Assembly: GCA_029938115.1 (NCBI GenBank)
Contig: JAPYOP010000009.1
Span: 4,989-68,988, forward strand
Source: Colwellia sp.
GTDB taxonomy: Bacteria; Pseudomonadota; Gammaproteobacteria; Enterobacterales; Alteromonadaceae
Length of the DNA: 64,000 nucleotides
Direction of reading: 5' to 3'
Shown here: positions 17,978 to 32,484 of the stretch, in pieces
Numbering within the stretch: position 1 is the stretch's first letter
Layout of the letters: every line of letters starts with the position of its first letter
Made by a program: the position numbers and the translations under genes
Notes under the pieces: generated by a model
What the model was told of the DNA's origin: nothing
Seen by the model: the letters and a program-made list of their open reading frames with translations, nothing else
The model's database searches: none

Positions 17978-20900
17978 CTAATAGCGAGCGATAATAGCCA
18001 AGCGATAACGACTACCAGAATTAGCTATATAGTTTGTAAGTTGTGGGTATTTTAAGTAGCGCTCAGTAGTTGATTTATTAAAATTGATCACCGAAAAATT
18101 AATTTTAAAATGCTCATTTAACTTGTAGTTGGCACTAAAGTCTAACTGCCCTCTCGCTTTCTCTATCTCTGGAAGCAGATATGGCGAGCCAAATCCTAAG
18201 ACAACATTTTCTCTTCGAACAAAGTCATCACGCCATGCATAAGCTAAACGCAAGCTTAAAGTGCCGTCATCATAATAAGTTGATAAATTGTAGCTATGTT
18301 CAGATAAACCTTTACGTGTTATTTGATCTCCTTCTTGATCAAATAGCTTACTATCTTCACTGGTATAGGTATAGTTTGCACTTATGCCCGTATGAGAAAA
18401 TAGACCATCAAGGTGATCAAAACTATGTTGTACGCTAAATTCAACACCTTTGATTTTAGTGCCCGGCAAATTCGCTGGTTGGGTAGCTAACCACAACTCA
18501 CCACTTATCTTCATAAGAGTGAGTACAGGAGAAGTTGAAATAGTAGAGTCTAAATTTTTATAAAAAATGCTAGTAGAAAGCATATTACTCTCTGAATAAT
18601 ACCATTCGTATGAAAGATCAAAGTTGGTCGCTTTTATTGGTTTAAGGTTCGGGTTACCTAGTTTAGCCGTACCTGAAACTATTTCTCCTAGTTCATCATT
18701 TAATTTCAATTTAACACCTGGCGATAATTTAGCTAAACTTGGGCGAGAAATAGCCTTATAAGCAGCGAAACGAAGGATGGCATTATCACTAAGTGCCAAG
18801 TTTAAATTCATACTAGGTAAAAACGCTTGATATTCACCTTCAAACGCTACTGTGTTATAAGCAATAGGTACTTTGCCGGGATCAGCATCTACTAGTCCGG
18901 TAGAGCTTGTTTTAGTGTCGATATAACGCCCCCCAAAATTCCCAAAAAAGTCTAAACTTGCCAGCTCTGATATGAAATCAGTCTGTACATACAAAGCTAT
19001 CGTTTCTTCATCAACAGTGTATTGACTTTCTGGACGTTCATAGTAGCCAGCACCGCGTGTTTCACTGAATGCTCTGATATCATGCATGTTAAAATATTCA
19101 GTGAAGAAATCGCTATCACAATGTGTTGTAGCCCAAGACTCTGGCATATTGCCACCATGATCTAAATCAGTAGAGACATTTGTAAAGCATTGTTGGAAAT
19201 CTTCAGCGATTTGTTTACTTTCTTCCAATGCATTTGAGTCAGGATTCACAGCAACTTGACGAATATTGACTTTCTCAGTTAAACCATCTGAAACTAAAGC
19301 CTTATTTTGGTTTTGATTTTGCCAAGACTGTTTATTAAATTCTTTAGTTGAGTATCTGATACCCGTTTTAAGGGCTGTAATGAAGTCTCCGTCCAGTTCA
19401 TAAGTCAAATCAAACTGAGTTGAAACATCTTTATTTGCAGAATCATCGGCATTACGTTGCAATTGATTGAAATTCAAATCAGGGTGAGACAAAGAGGTAA
19501 TGTCGATTACATTAAGATCATCAATTGATGACGGACCACCCGCAGTAAAAGGATCATCATAATAGGTTATAAAGGGTACTAAGGAATCGGCATAGTTGTA
19601 TGAGACGATGCCTAAATTATCATCAGGATTGATATTATTATCATCATTAAAATCATAGGCCATGTTTAACGATGACTGTGAGGTGCTACTATTACCGTCG
19701 CCTGCGTTGACAACAAAGGCAATATTTAACTTATCAGTTAACTGATAGTCACCACCTAAGGTGAAATTTTGTGAGTCTCGCCAAATAGTTTTGGTTGAAG
19801 GAGAGCCTCCATAACGTAAGTTAGCCGCACCTATCATGCCGTTTGCCAATATATAATTGCCATTGCCTATGCTATCAAAGCTTTGTTCGCTTTCTGCAAT
19901 TATATAGGAGCGAGAATAGTTTATTTGCGCATTAACTTGAGAGCTACTCTCATCTTGTTGACTTTCGTTATAGGTATAATCAAGAAATAAATTGAGTTCA
20001 TCATTAGGCTGCCATTGCAAACTGGCATTAATTGAAGATCTTTTAGATTCTAACGCACGATTAAAGCTTCGAAAACCGGCTGGCATATAAAACACATCAT
20101 TTTCATCGGCTACGCCATCACCATTAACATCGATATTGCCATGTCCATTTTCATCAACAGCATACTGAAAAGGCCCCGCTTCTATAAAAGGGTTATTATT
20201 TCCGCCCTTAATCACATCTACACCTGTTTTTTTTAGCCACAAACCAGTAGCGGTATCAAAATCACCAGCACCATAGGCATCTGTTCGAGTGACTATTTGC
20301 TTGGAACCACCATTTAAGATAAAACCAAAATCGCCATAATCGGTATCACGAAAGTTTTTAGCAAAGAAAACATTAAAAGCAGGAACAATTTCATCAGGTA
20401 ATTCAACATACTTAGCTTTTGCAGTAATGGTTGCAACATGATCTTCATTAATATTAAGCGGGCGACGGGTTTTTAAATTTACCGTGCCGCCAAGAGAGCC
20501 TTCTATACGCTTAGCGGTTGATGTCTTTAATACTTCTATACCTGAGAATAACTCTGAGGATAAGTCCTGAAAGTTAATGTTACGGTCGCCACTACTTCCA
20601 GAGGCCGCTTGACCATTAATTTCAACGTTGTTATCAGATATACCTCTTATTTGAATAGATGTCCCCTCACCATCAGAGCTACGAGACATTTGAACACCCG
20701 TTACCCGTTGTAATGCTTCAGCAATGTTTTCATCGGGTAATTGACCGATATCTTCTGAGGAAATGCTGTCCATAATTTCTGAAGAAAAACGTTTATGATT
20801 CATTGAATGTCGCAGACTACCTTTAATGCCTTGAATAGTAATAATTTCAATTTCTGCGATTTTCTGTTGTGTTTTTTTTAGCTCCCTTTTAGCGGTTCTC

Positions 20901-21346
20901 TTTACTTTTGCAGACAAAACCGCACTTTTTTCTCTCTTTATCTTTGTTTGCTTAACGAAAGCTAAGTCGACTAATATTGAGAACTCTCCACTTTCTTCAA
21001 GCTCAATTGTTAATCCGCTATCTTTTATTAACAATTGTAATGCATGTGCGATTGAATATTTACCTATTAACGGATTGGTTTTTACATTCTCGATATTGTC
21101 AGCAGGAAAGAGCAAGGTAATATCAGCTTGTTCAGCAAAACTTATTAGCGATAATAAAGCACTTTGTCTGGGAATGTTAAAAGATTTTGTTACCTGATAA
21201 TCTGTGCTCAAAGCATTACCACTATAACTAAGGAACACTAAAGCTAAAAAATGCTGAACTATTTTACGCTTAAATAAATGACAGCAAAATGGGCTATTCA
21301 GAATGAAGGTAGATGTAGACGATATACATTGGATGAATGTTAGCAA
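17978..21346 (-). CDS. TonB-dependent receptor with STN signalling domain
   Basis: A 1122-aa outer-membrane receptor combining transport and signalling. An N-terminal STN (secretin/TonB short N-terminal) domain spans about residues 55-125 (F-N-I-P-R-Q-S-A-L-L-S-L). A very basic linker (K-R-T-A-K-R-E-L-K-K) leads to a plug with D-I-G-Q-L-P-D-E-N-I-A-E-A-L-Q-R-V-T-G-V and I-Q-I-R-G-I. A long barrel follows, ending ...A-I-I-A-R-Y. STN domains touch FecR in the periplasm, and fecI/fecR-like genes lie divergently 294 bp away. The frame opens with TTG at 21346 without a clear RBS. No better start is obvious before the signal-like stretch F-L-A-L-V-F-L-S-Y-S-G-N-A, so the start is uncertain. Confidence 0.9.
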   Translation of the reverse strand: MLTFIQCISSTSTFILNSPFCCHLFKRKIVQHFLALVFLSYSGNALSTDYQVTKSFNIPRQSALLSLISFAEQADITLLFPADNIENVKTNPLIGKYSIAHALQLLIKDSGLTIELEESGEFSILVDLAFVKQTKIKREKSAVLSAKVKRTAKRELKKTQQKIAEIEIITIQGIKGSLRHSMNHKRFSSEIMDSISSEDIGQLPDENIAEALQRVTGVQMSRSSDGEGTSIQIRGISDNNVEINGQAASGSSGDRNINFQDLSSELFSGIEVLKTSTAKRIEGSLGGTVNLKTRRPLNINEDHVATITAKAKYVELPDEIVPAFNVFFAKNFRDTDYGDFGFILNGGSKQIVTRTDAYGAGDFDTATGLWLKKTGVDVIKGGNNNPFIEAGPFQYAVDENGHGNIDVNGDGVADENDVFYMPAGFRSFNRALESKRSSINASLQWQPNDELNLFLDYTYNESQQDESSSQVNAQINYSRSYIIAESEQSFDSIGNGNYILANGMIGAANLRYGGSPSTKTIWRDSQNFTLGGDYQLTDKLNIAFVVNAGDGNSSTSQSSLNMAYDFNDDNNINPDDNLGIVSYNYADSLVPFITYYDDPFTAGGPSSIDDLNVIDITSLSHPDLNFNQLQRNADDSANKDVSTQFDLTYELDGDFITALKTGIRYSTKEFNKQSWQNQNQNKALVSDGLTEKVNIRQVAVNPDSNALEESKQIAEDFQQCFTNVSTDLDHGGNMPESWATTHCDSDFFTEYFNMHDIRAFSETRGAGYYERPESQYTVDEETIALYVQTDFISELASLDFFGNFGGRYIDTKTSSTGLVDADPGKVPIAYNTVAFEGEYQAFLPSMNLNLALSDNAILRFAAYKAISRPSLAKLSPGVKLKLNDELGEIVSGTAKLGNPNLKPIKATNFDLSYEWYYSESNMLSTSIFYKNLDSTISTSPVLTLMKISGELWLATQPANLPGTKIKGVEFSVQHSFDHLDGLFSHTGISANYTYTSEDSKLFDQEGDQITRKGLSEHSYNLSTYYDDGTLSLRLAYAWRDDFVRRENVVLGFGSPYLLPEIEKARGQLDFSANYKLNEHFKINFSVINFNKSTTERYLKYPQLTNYIANSGSRYRLAIIARY

Positions 21347-21577
21347 TATATAGTTACTTAAATGCGTAGAATGAAATTAATGAAATTAATAAAATTATAC
21401 AACTGCTAATTCGTGTGTAGTGTATGCACAGTTGAACATGAATATTTTATCGGGTTAAATTTTCTATCTAACTCAAATGATATTTTTAATAATTATAAAT
21501 AGTGTAGAATTGTAATTATTAAATTAGTGTACTACAACAAAGTTCAATATAATATTGAGTTGTTGATAAAAAGATTG

Positions 21578-21601
21578 GCGGAAAATCCTTGTTCAGTCGT
21601 C
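21578..21601 (+). promoter_or_regulatory. Candidate FecI-type ECF promoter for sigma/anti-sigma genes
   Basis: GCGGAAAA, 12 nt, CGTC, ending 39 nt before the sigma-factor ATG. It is the same arrangement as upstream of the TonB receptor at 14856-17696. It suggests that the sigma factor activates its own gene and that receptor. No copy was seen in front of the STN receptor. Confidence 0.5.
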
Positions 21602-21640
21602 ATAGATGTAGGATAGCAGATTTAGGATCGGAGAAATTGG

Positions 21641-22222
21641 ATGATAAAAGATAATATGTTCCATAAGTTGTTTATTATCTCTAGAGAAAGCATTAAAAGA
21701 GTAGTAGCTCGTATTGTGCCTCCTCATGAAATAGAAGACATAGTGCAAGAAACTTATGTGCGTCTTTGCCAAGTTAATGTTGAAGGTACAATTCATTCAC
21801 CTAAATCATTTATGTTTACTACTGCACGTAACCTGGCACTTGATTATCAAAAACAAGCCAATGTAAGGCTCGTTGACAAAGTTGATGACTGGCAAGAGTT
21901 TGAACAAATGTTGTCTAACGATGCTAAAGATGAAGTTTATCACCAGGTCGAAACCAATGAAGAGTTTTCCAGCTTTTGTGATGCTATTCGACATCTACCA
22001 ACACAAACTCGTAAAGTATTTGTTTTGAAAAAAGTATATGGTTATTCACAAAAAGAAATAGCTCAGAAACTCTCATTAAGCGAAAGCACCATTGAAAAAC
22101 ATATTTCAAATGGAACTAAGCGTTGCATGTTATTTTTGCGTGAATCTCAACAAGGATTATCAGCTAATCAACGAAAACAAACAAAACAAACAACAAAAAA
22201 ACAAGGAGGTTATTATGAGTAA
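21641..22222 (+). CDS. FecI-like ECF sigma factor
   Basis: A 193-aa RNA polymerase sigma factor of the ECF/FecI type. Region 2 is seen as E-I-E-D-I-V-Q-E-T-Y-V-R-L followed by F-M-F-T-T-A-R-N-L-A-L-D-Y-Q-K. Region 4 is L-P-T-Q-T-R-K-V-F-V-L-K and the helix-turn-helix Y-S-Q-K-E-I-A-Q-K-L-S-L-S-E-S-T-I-E-K-H. The C-terminus is Lys/Gln-rich. The stop overlaps the anti-sigma gene start by 8 bp. With the divergent STN receptor it forms a cell-surface signalling set. The likely targets are genes carrying GCGGAAAA-N12-CGTC, including itself. Confidence 0.92.
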   Translation: MIKDNMFHKLFIISRESIKRVVARIVPPHEIEDIVQETYVRLCQVNVEGTIHSPKSFMFTTARNLALDYQKQANVRLVDKVDDWQEFEQMLSNDAKDEVYHQVETNEEFSSFCDAIRHLPTQTRKVFVLKKVYGYSQKEIAQKLSLSESTIEKHISNGTKRCMLFLRESQQGLSANQRKQTKQTTKKQGGYYE

Positions 22223-23285
22223 TGTACATCAACTAAATATTGGCAACACTAATGAGGATACTGTCCTCGATCAAGCTAGTGATTGGATAGCCAAACTAGA
22301 TAATGGACTAAATAAAAAACAAATCATCTCTTTTCAACAATGGCTCCATCATTGCCCTGAAAATATGGCAACCATGTTTGAAATTGCTCAAATGTGGGAC
22401 AAAATGGATGATGTTACTCGCTTAGCAGACATGTTTCCATTAACGAATAATAAACAGAATAAACGACCCGTTTGGCTTGGTGCTATAGCCGCTTCACTAG
22501 TCATTGGCTTATCTTTCTCTTTTCTAACGCCATTAAAATATAGTGATGTTTTTTCAGCTAAACAATCACAAGTTGTTGTCGTAAATTCATTTAGTTATCA
22601 AACAGAGGTTGGTGAAACGAGTAAAATACAATTACCCGACAACAGTGAATTGTTACTAAATACCAATAGTTTGGTAAAAGTCACTTATACAGCCCAAGCA
22701 AGAGTTATTGAACTTCAGCAAGGTGAAATACATATTGATGTTGCCCATGATACATCAAGGCCCTTAAGTGTTTTAGCCGGTGGACAAGTAATCCAAGCTG
22801 TAGGAACCGCCTTTAATGTGCAATTAAAAGATGACTCTGTAGAGCTTATTGTAACTTACGGAAAGGTTTTAGTTAAAGAGAAGCCAATTGAGGAATTTCA
22901 GCTACTCGTTGGCACTAACAATACAAAACTTTCTAGCAAAGAAACATCTGTATCAAAAGATGAAAAAATTCAATTGGTTTTAGGTAACCACTCTGTTCAA
23001 AAAACAGTCAAGGTTGGTACGCTTGAAAAAGCGGCAAAACTTTCTTGGCTCGAAGGTAAACTAATTTTCACTGGTGAGTCTTTAGCGGAAGTCTTAATTG
23101 AAATAAGTCGCTACACCAACGTTCAGTTTGAGTTAGAGCAGAATAGTCGTATTAAAGATGTAAAAGTTGCAGGCGTTTTTAAAACAGGTGATGTAACTGG
23201 CTTGCTCAAGGTCTTATCTAGAAACTTCAGTATTAATCACGAACAGGTGTCAAAAGACAAAATAAAGTTATATTATCAAGGCTAA
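22215..23285 (+). CDS. FecR-like anti-sigma / sigma regulator
   Basis: A 356-aa inner-membrane FecR homologue that would hold or activate the FecI-type sigma on receiving a signal from the STN receptor. An N-terminal cytoplasmic part contains A-S-D-W-I-A-K-L-D-N-G and F-Q-Q-W-L. One membrane helix (W-L-G-A-I-A-A-S-L-V-I-G-L-S-F) lies near residues 87-105, and a periplasmic FecR domain (V-G-E-T-S-K-I-Q-L-P-D-N-S-E-L-L-L-N-T) and an STN-like C-terminal part follow. The frame is open from 22092, but ATG at 22215 has an ideal AAGGAGGT site at 22203-22210. It overlaps the sigma gene by 8 bp. Confidence 0.92.
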   Translation: MSNVHQLNIGNTNEDTVLDQASDWIAKLDNGLNKKQIISFQQWLHHCPENMATMFEIAQMWDKMDDVTRLADMFPLTNNKQNKRPVWLGAIAASLVIGLSFSFLTPLKYSDVFSAKQSQVVVVNSFSYQTEVGETSKIQLPDNSELLLNTNSLVKVTYTAQARVIELQQGEIHIDVAHDTSRPLSVLAGGQVIQAVGTAFNVQLKDDSVELIVTYGKVLVKEKPIEEFQLLVGTNNTKLSSKETSVSKDEKIQLVLGNHSVQKTVKVGTLEKAAKLSWLEGKLIFTGESLAEVLIEISRYTNVQFELEQNSRIKDVKVAGVFKTGDVTGLLKVLSRNFSINHEQVSKDKIKLYYQG

Positions 23286-23427
23286 TAGCTGTTTATAAAT
23301 ATGGCTATGTTCCCTTAAATTGTTGCTGTGATGTATATAATGTCAAATATGCGGGTATTTAATTATGATACTCGCACAATTTAGCAAACTACATGCCTAT
23401 ACAGATAACTCAGGTTGCCAGACAATA

Positions 23428-23506
23428 TGTCATCCCCGAGGTGTTTTAGTTGGGGATCTTGTTTTAATTGATAGAGATTCCGGTTCAAAAGACTACCGGA
23501 ATGACA
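23428..23506. repeat. REP/MITE-like palindromic element
   Basis: A 79-bp element bounded by TGTCAT (23428-23433) and ATGACA (23501-23506). Inside, ATCCCC/GGGGAT (23432-23437 with 23452-23457) and TTCCGGT/ACCGGAA (23478-23484 with 23495-23501) form two hairpins. The layout resembles dispersed extragenic palindromes of marine gammaproteobacteria. Only one copy is seen in this window. Confidence 0.55.
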
Positions 23507-23629
23507 GTTATCATTAATTTGAGAATATACCTGAACCAAGTGCATAGACATGAAAAACTATTAGTGGCGCTAGAGCACCTAATAGATAAACAAGTTAAGA
23601 ATATATAGAAGCTTTTAAAATGTGATTAA

Positions 23630-23794
23630 TTTATTCAGCTAATCATTACAGATCTTGAGTCGCGCATGATTGATACGCCTGTGTGCCCACATTGCCATAG
23701 CGGTTTGATCAATCGATACAGTAATCATGCAAAGATATCTTTGTAAATCTTTATGAAGAGCTTTAACGCCGTGACTAATACGCCCTTGGCTTGG
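23630..23794 (+). pseudogene. IS1595-like transposase fossil (zinc-ribbon segment)
   Basis: Frame-consistent translation gives C-P-H-C-H-S-G-x-I-N-R-Y, then one in-frame TAA at 23744-23746, then S-F-N-A-V-T-N-T-P-L-A. This is the zinc-ribbon start of IS1595-type transposases. The remainder of the gene is missing. Its 3' end overlaps the last codons of the DUF418-type gene on the other strand, so the insertion lies against that gene's end. No terminal repeats were found. The rest of the 489-bp gap (23286-23774) holds only the palindromic element at 23428-23506. Confidence 0.6.
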
Positions 23795-24956
23795 TGTTAC
23801 ATTCAATCCAAGTTAATTTACGCCACAACTTTTCCAATGGTCCTTGCTTATAATGCGTTATCCAATAGGTAGATAACTTCATTTGTAGTATTAATAAGGT
23901 GATACCTATTATTACCGAAACACTAACACCACAATATTTGTATAGGGCGAGTCCCCAACCGTAATATAAAAAACTGCCAATAATTGACATAAATAAATAA
24001 TTACTAAGTCCCATACGACCAAAATGGACAAACTTGGCAACAAATACGTCGCCTTTGTTGTGCCTCCAAGCAATAATAAAAGTAGATAAAATACTAAACA
24101 TCATGGCAAGTTTTATATAGCGTTGCATTATTTGCCATAGTAACTTACGTTCAGTTTTATCTTTTATCGTCGTTATAGCGGCATCATTAATTAAATCTAG
24201 AAAAAGCCAACCAATCAAACTGAGCATCAATAAATAATACCAAAACTGCAGTGGACGCTTGGTCATACTTTTGCTTTTTGCCAAGTACACGCCAAGAAAA
24301 AACAGCCCTAAAATCGTCATGATTCGCCCGACATTCCAACTCCAGATGACCGAGCCGTAATAAGCATAGTCAAAATGACCTTGCATTAATTTCCAAAAAG
24401 AATCAGCCATCAATAACGGTTTTAAATTACCATCAGGATAAGCAAGTTGAACGTTATAGATAGTATCGTTAAAGAAATAGCTGCCGATGGTGTATGCACT
24501 GACAGGATTAATTAACAAGATAATTGCCGTCAGTAGAATAATTTTATTACTCATGTAACGAGTTAATACTAGGGGGATGCCTAACAGGGCATACATGATC
24601 AAAATGTCGCCAGAAAAGAAAATGACATGAAGAAAACCAAAGCCAATTAACAGCATCATGCGCCAAAAATGGCGAAATAAATACTGTTCTCCTCGCTTTA
24701 TAGCATTCTCATAAATAATCCAATAACTAACGCCAAACAGTAAACTGAATATGGCAAAGGCTTTATCGGCAATGAAAAAGTACATCGTCTCTTTAACCCA
24801 TAAATCTATCGGCACCAACCAATGAGGCGTAAATTCGGGCTGTACGAAAAAATTGAAATGTTGAATATGATGCAATAAAAAAATACCGGCTAAAGCAACC
24901 CCCCTCAAGGCATCAATCATCACTATTCGATTGTTCTCTTTTACACTTATTTGCAT
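23775..24956 (-). CDS. DUF418-family multispanning membrane protein
   Basis: A 393-aa inner-membrane protein of the DUF418/YeiB type, related to membrane acyltransferases. It starts with I-D-A-L-R-G-V-A-L-A-G-I-F-L-L, typical of the family, and shows about ten hydrophobic helices. F-S-L-L-F-G-V-S-Y and G-R-M-G-L-S-N-Y are also family-like. The family-typical end G-P-L-E-K-L-W-R-K-L-T-W is followed by about ten extra residues, and the last half-dozen of these are read through the transposase fossil. Function is unknown. In a polysaccharide locus it could handle acyl groups, but there is no direct support. Confidence 0.8.
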   Translation of the reverse strand: MQISVKENNRIVMIDALRGVALAGIFLLHHIQHFNFFVQPEFTPHWLVPIDLWVKETMYFFIADKAFAIFSLLFGVSYWIIYENAIKRGEQYLFRHFWRMMLLIGFGFLHVIFFSGDILIMYALLGIPLVLTRYMSNKIILLTAIILLINPVSAYTIGSYFFNDTIYNVQLAYPDGNLKPLLMADSFWKLMQGHFDYAYYGSVIWSWNVGRIMTILGLFFLGVYLAKSKSMTKRPLQFWYYLLMLSLIGWLFLDLINDAAITTIKDKTERKLLWQIMQRYIKLAMMFSILSTFIIAWRHNKGDVFVAKFVHFGRMGLSNYLFMSIIGSFLYYGWGLALYKYCGVSVSVIIGITLLILQMKLSTYWITHYKQGPLEKLWRKLTWIECNTKPRAY

Positions 24957-24996
24957 ATCATTGAGCGTTGTTATTATCTTTATTTTGTTAAGTTAC

Positions 24997-25042
24997 ATAA
25001 AAAGGGCAGGTTAGCCTTGGCATATAACCGTGCTTAACCTAG
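24997..25042 (-). terminator. Intrinsic terminator after beta-galactosidase
   Basis: An AAAAGGGC-AGGTTAGC type arm (from about 24999) pairs imperfectly with GCTTAACCT-AGCCCTTTT (to about 25040). On the minus strand a T-rich tail follows the stem. It lies just after the beta-galactosidase stop at 25073. Confidence 0.75.
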
Positions 25043-25072
25043 CCCTTTTAAAACCCAGCAGAATGCCGAGAA

Positions 25073-30629
<5,557 letters not shown>

Positions 30630-30666
30630 AGTAATTTTAGCTCTTTCACTTTCTTATTTTAGTTAG

Positions 30667-32244
30667 TTAAATATTTGAGGTAGGCAGTATCGGTTTTAAT
30701 GTCCTACCTTGTTTATCCATTGGGTATTGCGCATGCTGTTTTTTCAATTTAGCAATCATTAAATTCATCATGCGAGATAACTCTTTTGGTTGTGATGATG
30801 CGAGATTATTTGATTCTGTAGGATCGTTTTTTAAGTTATAAAGCTGATACTGCTTTACAGGTTTTTTTCTATGATGGGTTTTTATTTTAGGTAAATAATT
30901 ATAAACAACTTTCCAGTCGTCTAAACGGTAGCTGGTAAAATACGAATGCCTATGCTCATGGGGGAAATGCATTAAAAAACTATTTGTACGCTGTAAATTT
31001 ATTTGCCCTGTAAACTGCTCAGCTAAGTCAACGCCATCAATAATTTGTTCCGCTGGATTTTTTACTGAGGCTGCGGAAAGAATCGTCGGGTAAATATCTA
31101 ATACCGTAGCGATTTGGGTGTTTATTTCATTTTGGACAATCGGTAGTCGTTGTTGCATTGCGCTGGTTGCATTAGTTTTAGCCCAAGCGACGATAAGGGG
31201 AGCTCGCATACCGCCTTCCCAACTGGTGCCTTTTTTACCTTTAAGTGGCGCTGAGCTAGCTATGTCATCATTTTTCCCTAATGGGGCATCGGAGCCGTTA
31301 TCACCTAAAAACAGTATTAAGGTATTTTCAGCAATACCTAATTGTTCAAGTTTTAAGGTGATATCTCCTAATGACTTATCCATACCCTCCATCAAGGTGG
31401 CATAGGCTTGAGCTTGCTTGGATTTCCCTCTATTTTGATAACGTTTGGCAAATCTTGAGTCGCTATCAAATGGAGCATGAACGGCATAGTGTGACATATA
31501 GAGTAAAAATGGCTTTTGTTCTGATGTCGCTTGAGCTATTTGTTTATTAGCTTCAAGCGTAAGGGCTTCTGTTAAAAAAACACCTTTATCATAGTAATCT
31601 TCTAAATGAGGAATATTGTGCGTTAATGGTTTGTTTTCTTCTTTATACTTTGGGTGATTTCCATAGTGATTATCACTATAATAACTTTTTGGTCGCCCCC
31701 ATGCTGCACCAGCTATATTAACATCAAAGCCAATGTTTTTTGGCTCAGCACCCTCACTGTTTAGTGGTCCAAAATGGCCTTTACCAATATGAATTGTTTT
31801 GTAGCCTGCGTTTTTTAATAGCTGAGGGAAGGTAGTATCAGTGCTATTTAAACCCTGCCAATTCCATTGTTTAGGGCCAAATTCCCCCCGATTGTTTTCA
31901 TCAGGTTTGATCCAAGTGGTGGTGTGATGGCGTGTAGCATTTTGCCCTGTTAATAAAGAGGCTCTTGTTGGTGAACAAACACTCTGAGCATAAAATTGAC
32001 TAAATCTAACCCCTTTAGCTGCAAGCTGTTCCATATTTGGTGTGTGATACCAGTTATTTAAAGGTTGTGGCGTAGGCTGACCATTTTTATCGGTTATAAA
32101 TGAAACAGAGGTATCCATTAAACCCATATCATCAACTAAAAAGACGATAATATTAGGCTGTATCTCCTTTGAATTAGCGTTTTGAGCTAGACATAAAGTT
32201 ATGTCGATTATTGATAGAAAAATTAACAGTAAAACCTTATTCAT
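30667..32244 (-). CDS. Secreted sulfatase (S1 family)
   Basis: The fourth sulfatase of the locus, 525 aa from ATG at 32244. The frame is open to 32289, but the signal peptide MNKVLLLIFLSIIDITLCLA begins at 32244 and AAGAGAAG lies upstream. The metal motif is V-D-D-M-G, the formylglycine signature is C-S-P-T-R at 90-94, and G-D-N-G-S-D carries the second metal pair. It differs from the other three (CSPSR, CSPSR, CTPSR), so it probably has its own regiospecificity. It heads an operon with the esterase/beta-helix and beta-galactosidase genes. Twin AACGTT-centred boxes flank a sigma70-like promoter upstream. Confidence 0.9.
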   Translation of the reverse strand: MNKVLLLIFLSIIDITLCLAQNANSKEIQPNIIVFLVDDMGLMDTSVSFITDKNGQPTPQPLNNWYHTPNMEQLAAKGVRFSQFYAQSVCSPTRASLLTGQNATRHHTTTWIKPDENNRGEFGPKQWNWQGLNSTDTTFPQLLKNAGYKTIHIGKGHFGPLNSEGAEPKNIGFDVNIAGAAWGRPKSYYSDNHYGNHPKYKEENKPLTHNIPHLEDYYDKGVFLTEALTLEANKQIAQATSEQKPFLLYMSHYAVHAPFDSDSRFAKRYQNRGKSKQAQAYATLMEGMDKSLGDITLKLEQLGIAENTLILFLGDNGSDAPLGKNDDIASSAPLKGKKGTSWEGGMRAPLIVAWAKTNATSAMQQRLPIVQNEINTQIATVLDIYPTILSAASVKNPAEQIIDGVDLAEQFTGQINLQRTNSFLMHFPHEHRHSYFTSYRLDDWKVVYNYLPKIKTHHRKKPVKQYQLYNLKNDPTESNNLASSQPKELSRMMNLMIAKLKKQHAQYPMDKQGRTLKPILPTSNI

Positions 32245-32275
32245 TGTTACTTCTCTTATTGTTTTTGCTTTTTGT

Positions 32276-32379
32276 GGGAACGTTGTCATTCTGCTTTGTA
32301 GTTAACATACGCTATTTAGGTGTGCATATGCAAGCATTAATCTAATTAATGAGTGGTTTGTTTTGGTAACGTTGTCCTT
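32276..32379 (-). promoter_or_regulatory. Promoter with two operator-like boxes
   Basis: GGGAACGTTGTCATT (32276-32290) and GGTAACGTTGTCCTT (32365-32379) match at 13 of 15 positions, 89 bp apart, each centred on AACGTT. Between them, on the minus strand, lie TTGCAT (32333-32328), 18 nt, and TATGTT (32309-32304), a sigma70-like promoter. The near box would sit just downstream of the start of transcription. The central CG suggests a LacI-family site, and the adjacent LacI-family gene is the obvious candidate binder. Confidence 0.45.
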
Positions 32380-32484
32380 TGTTGTTAAATAGTTGTCAAT
32401 GTTCGAAACCTCGAGCATTTTAAGATATTAACCCTTAAGAAAAGATTATTAAGTTAACAATTTATTAAAAGGAACATTAAGAAG

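Noticed and set aside
21347-21577. A GCGGAAAA-N12-CGTC promoter for the STN receptor
   Set aside because: The minus strand of this gap has no such pattern.
22092-22214. Extended N-terminus of the FecR-like protein
   Set aside because: ATG at 22215 has an ideal AAGGAGGT site and starts the family-typical sequence.
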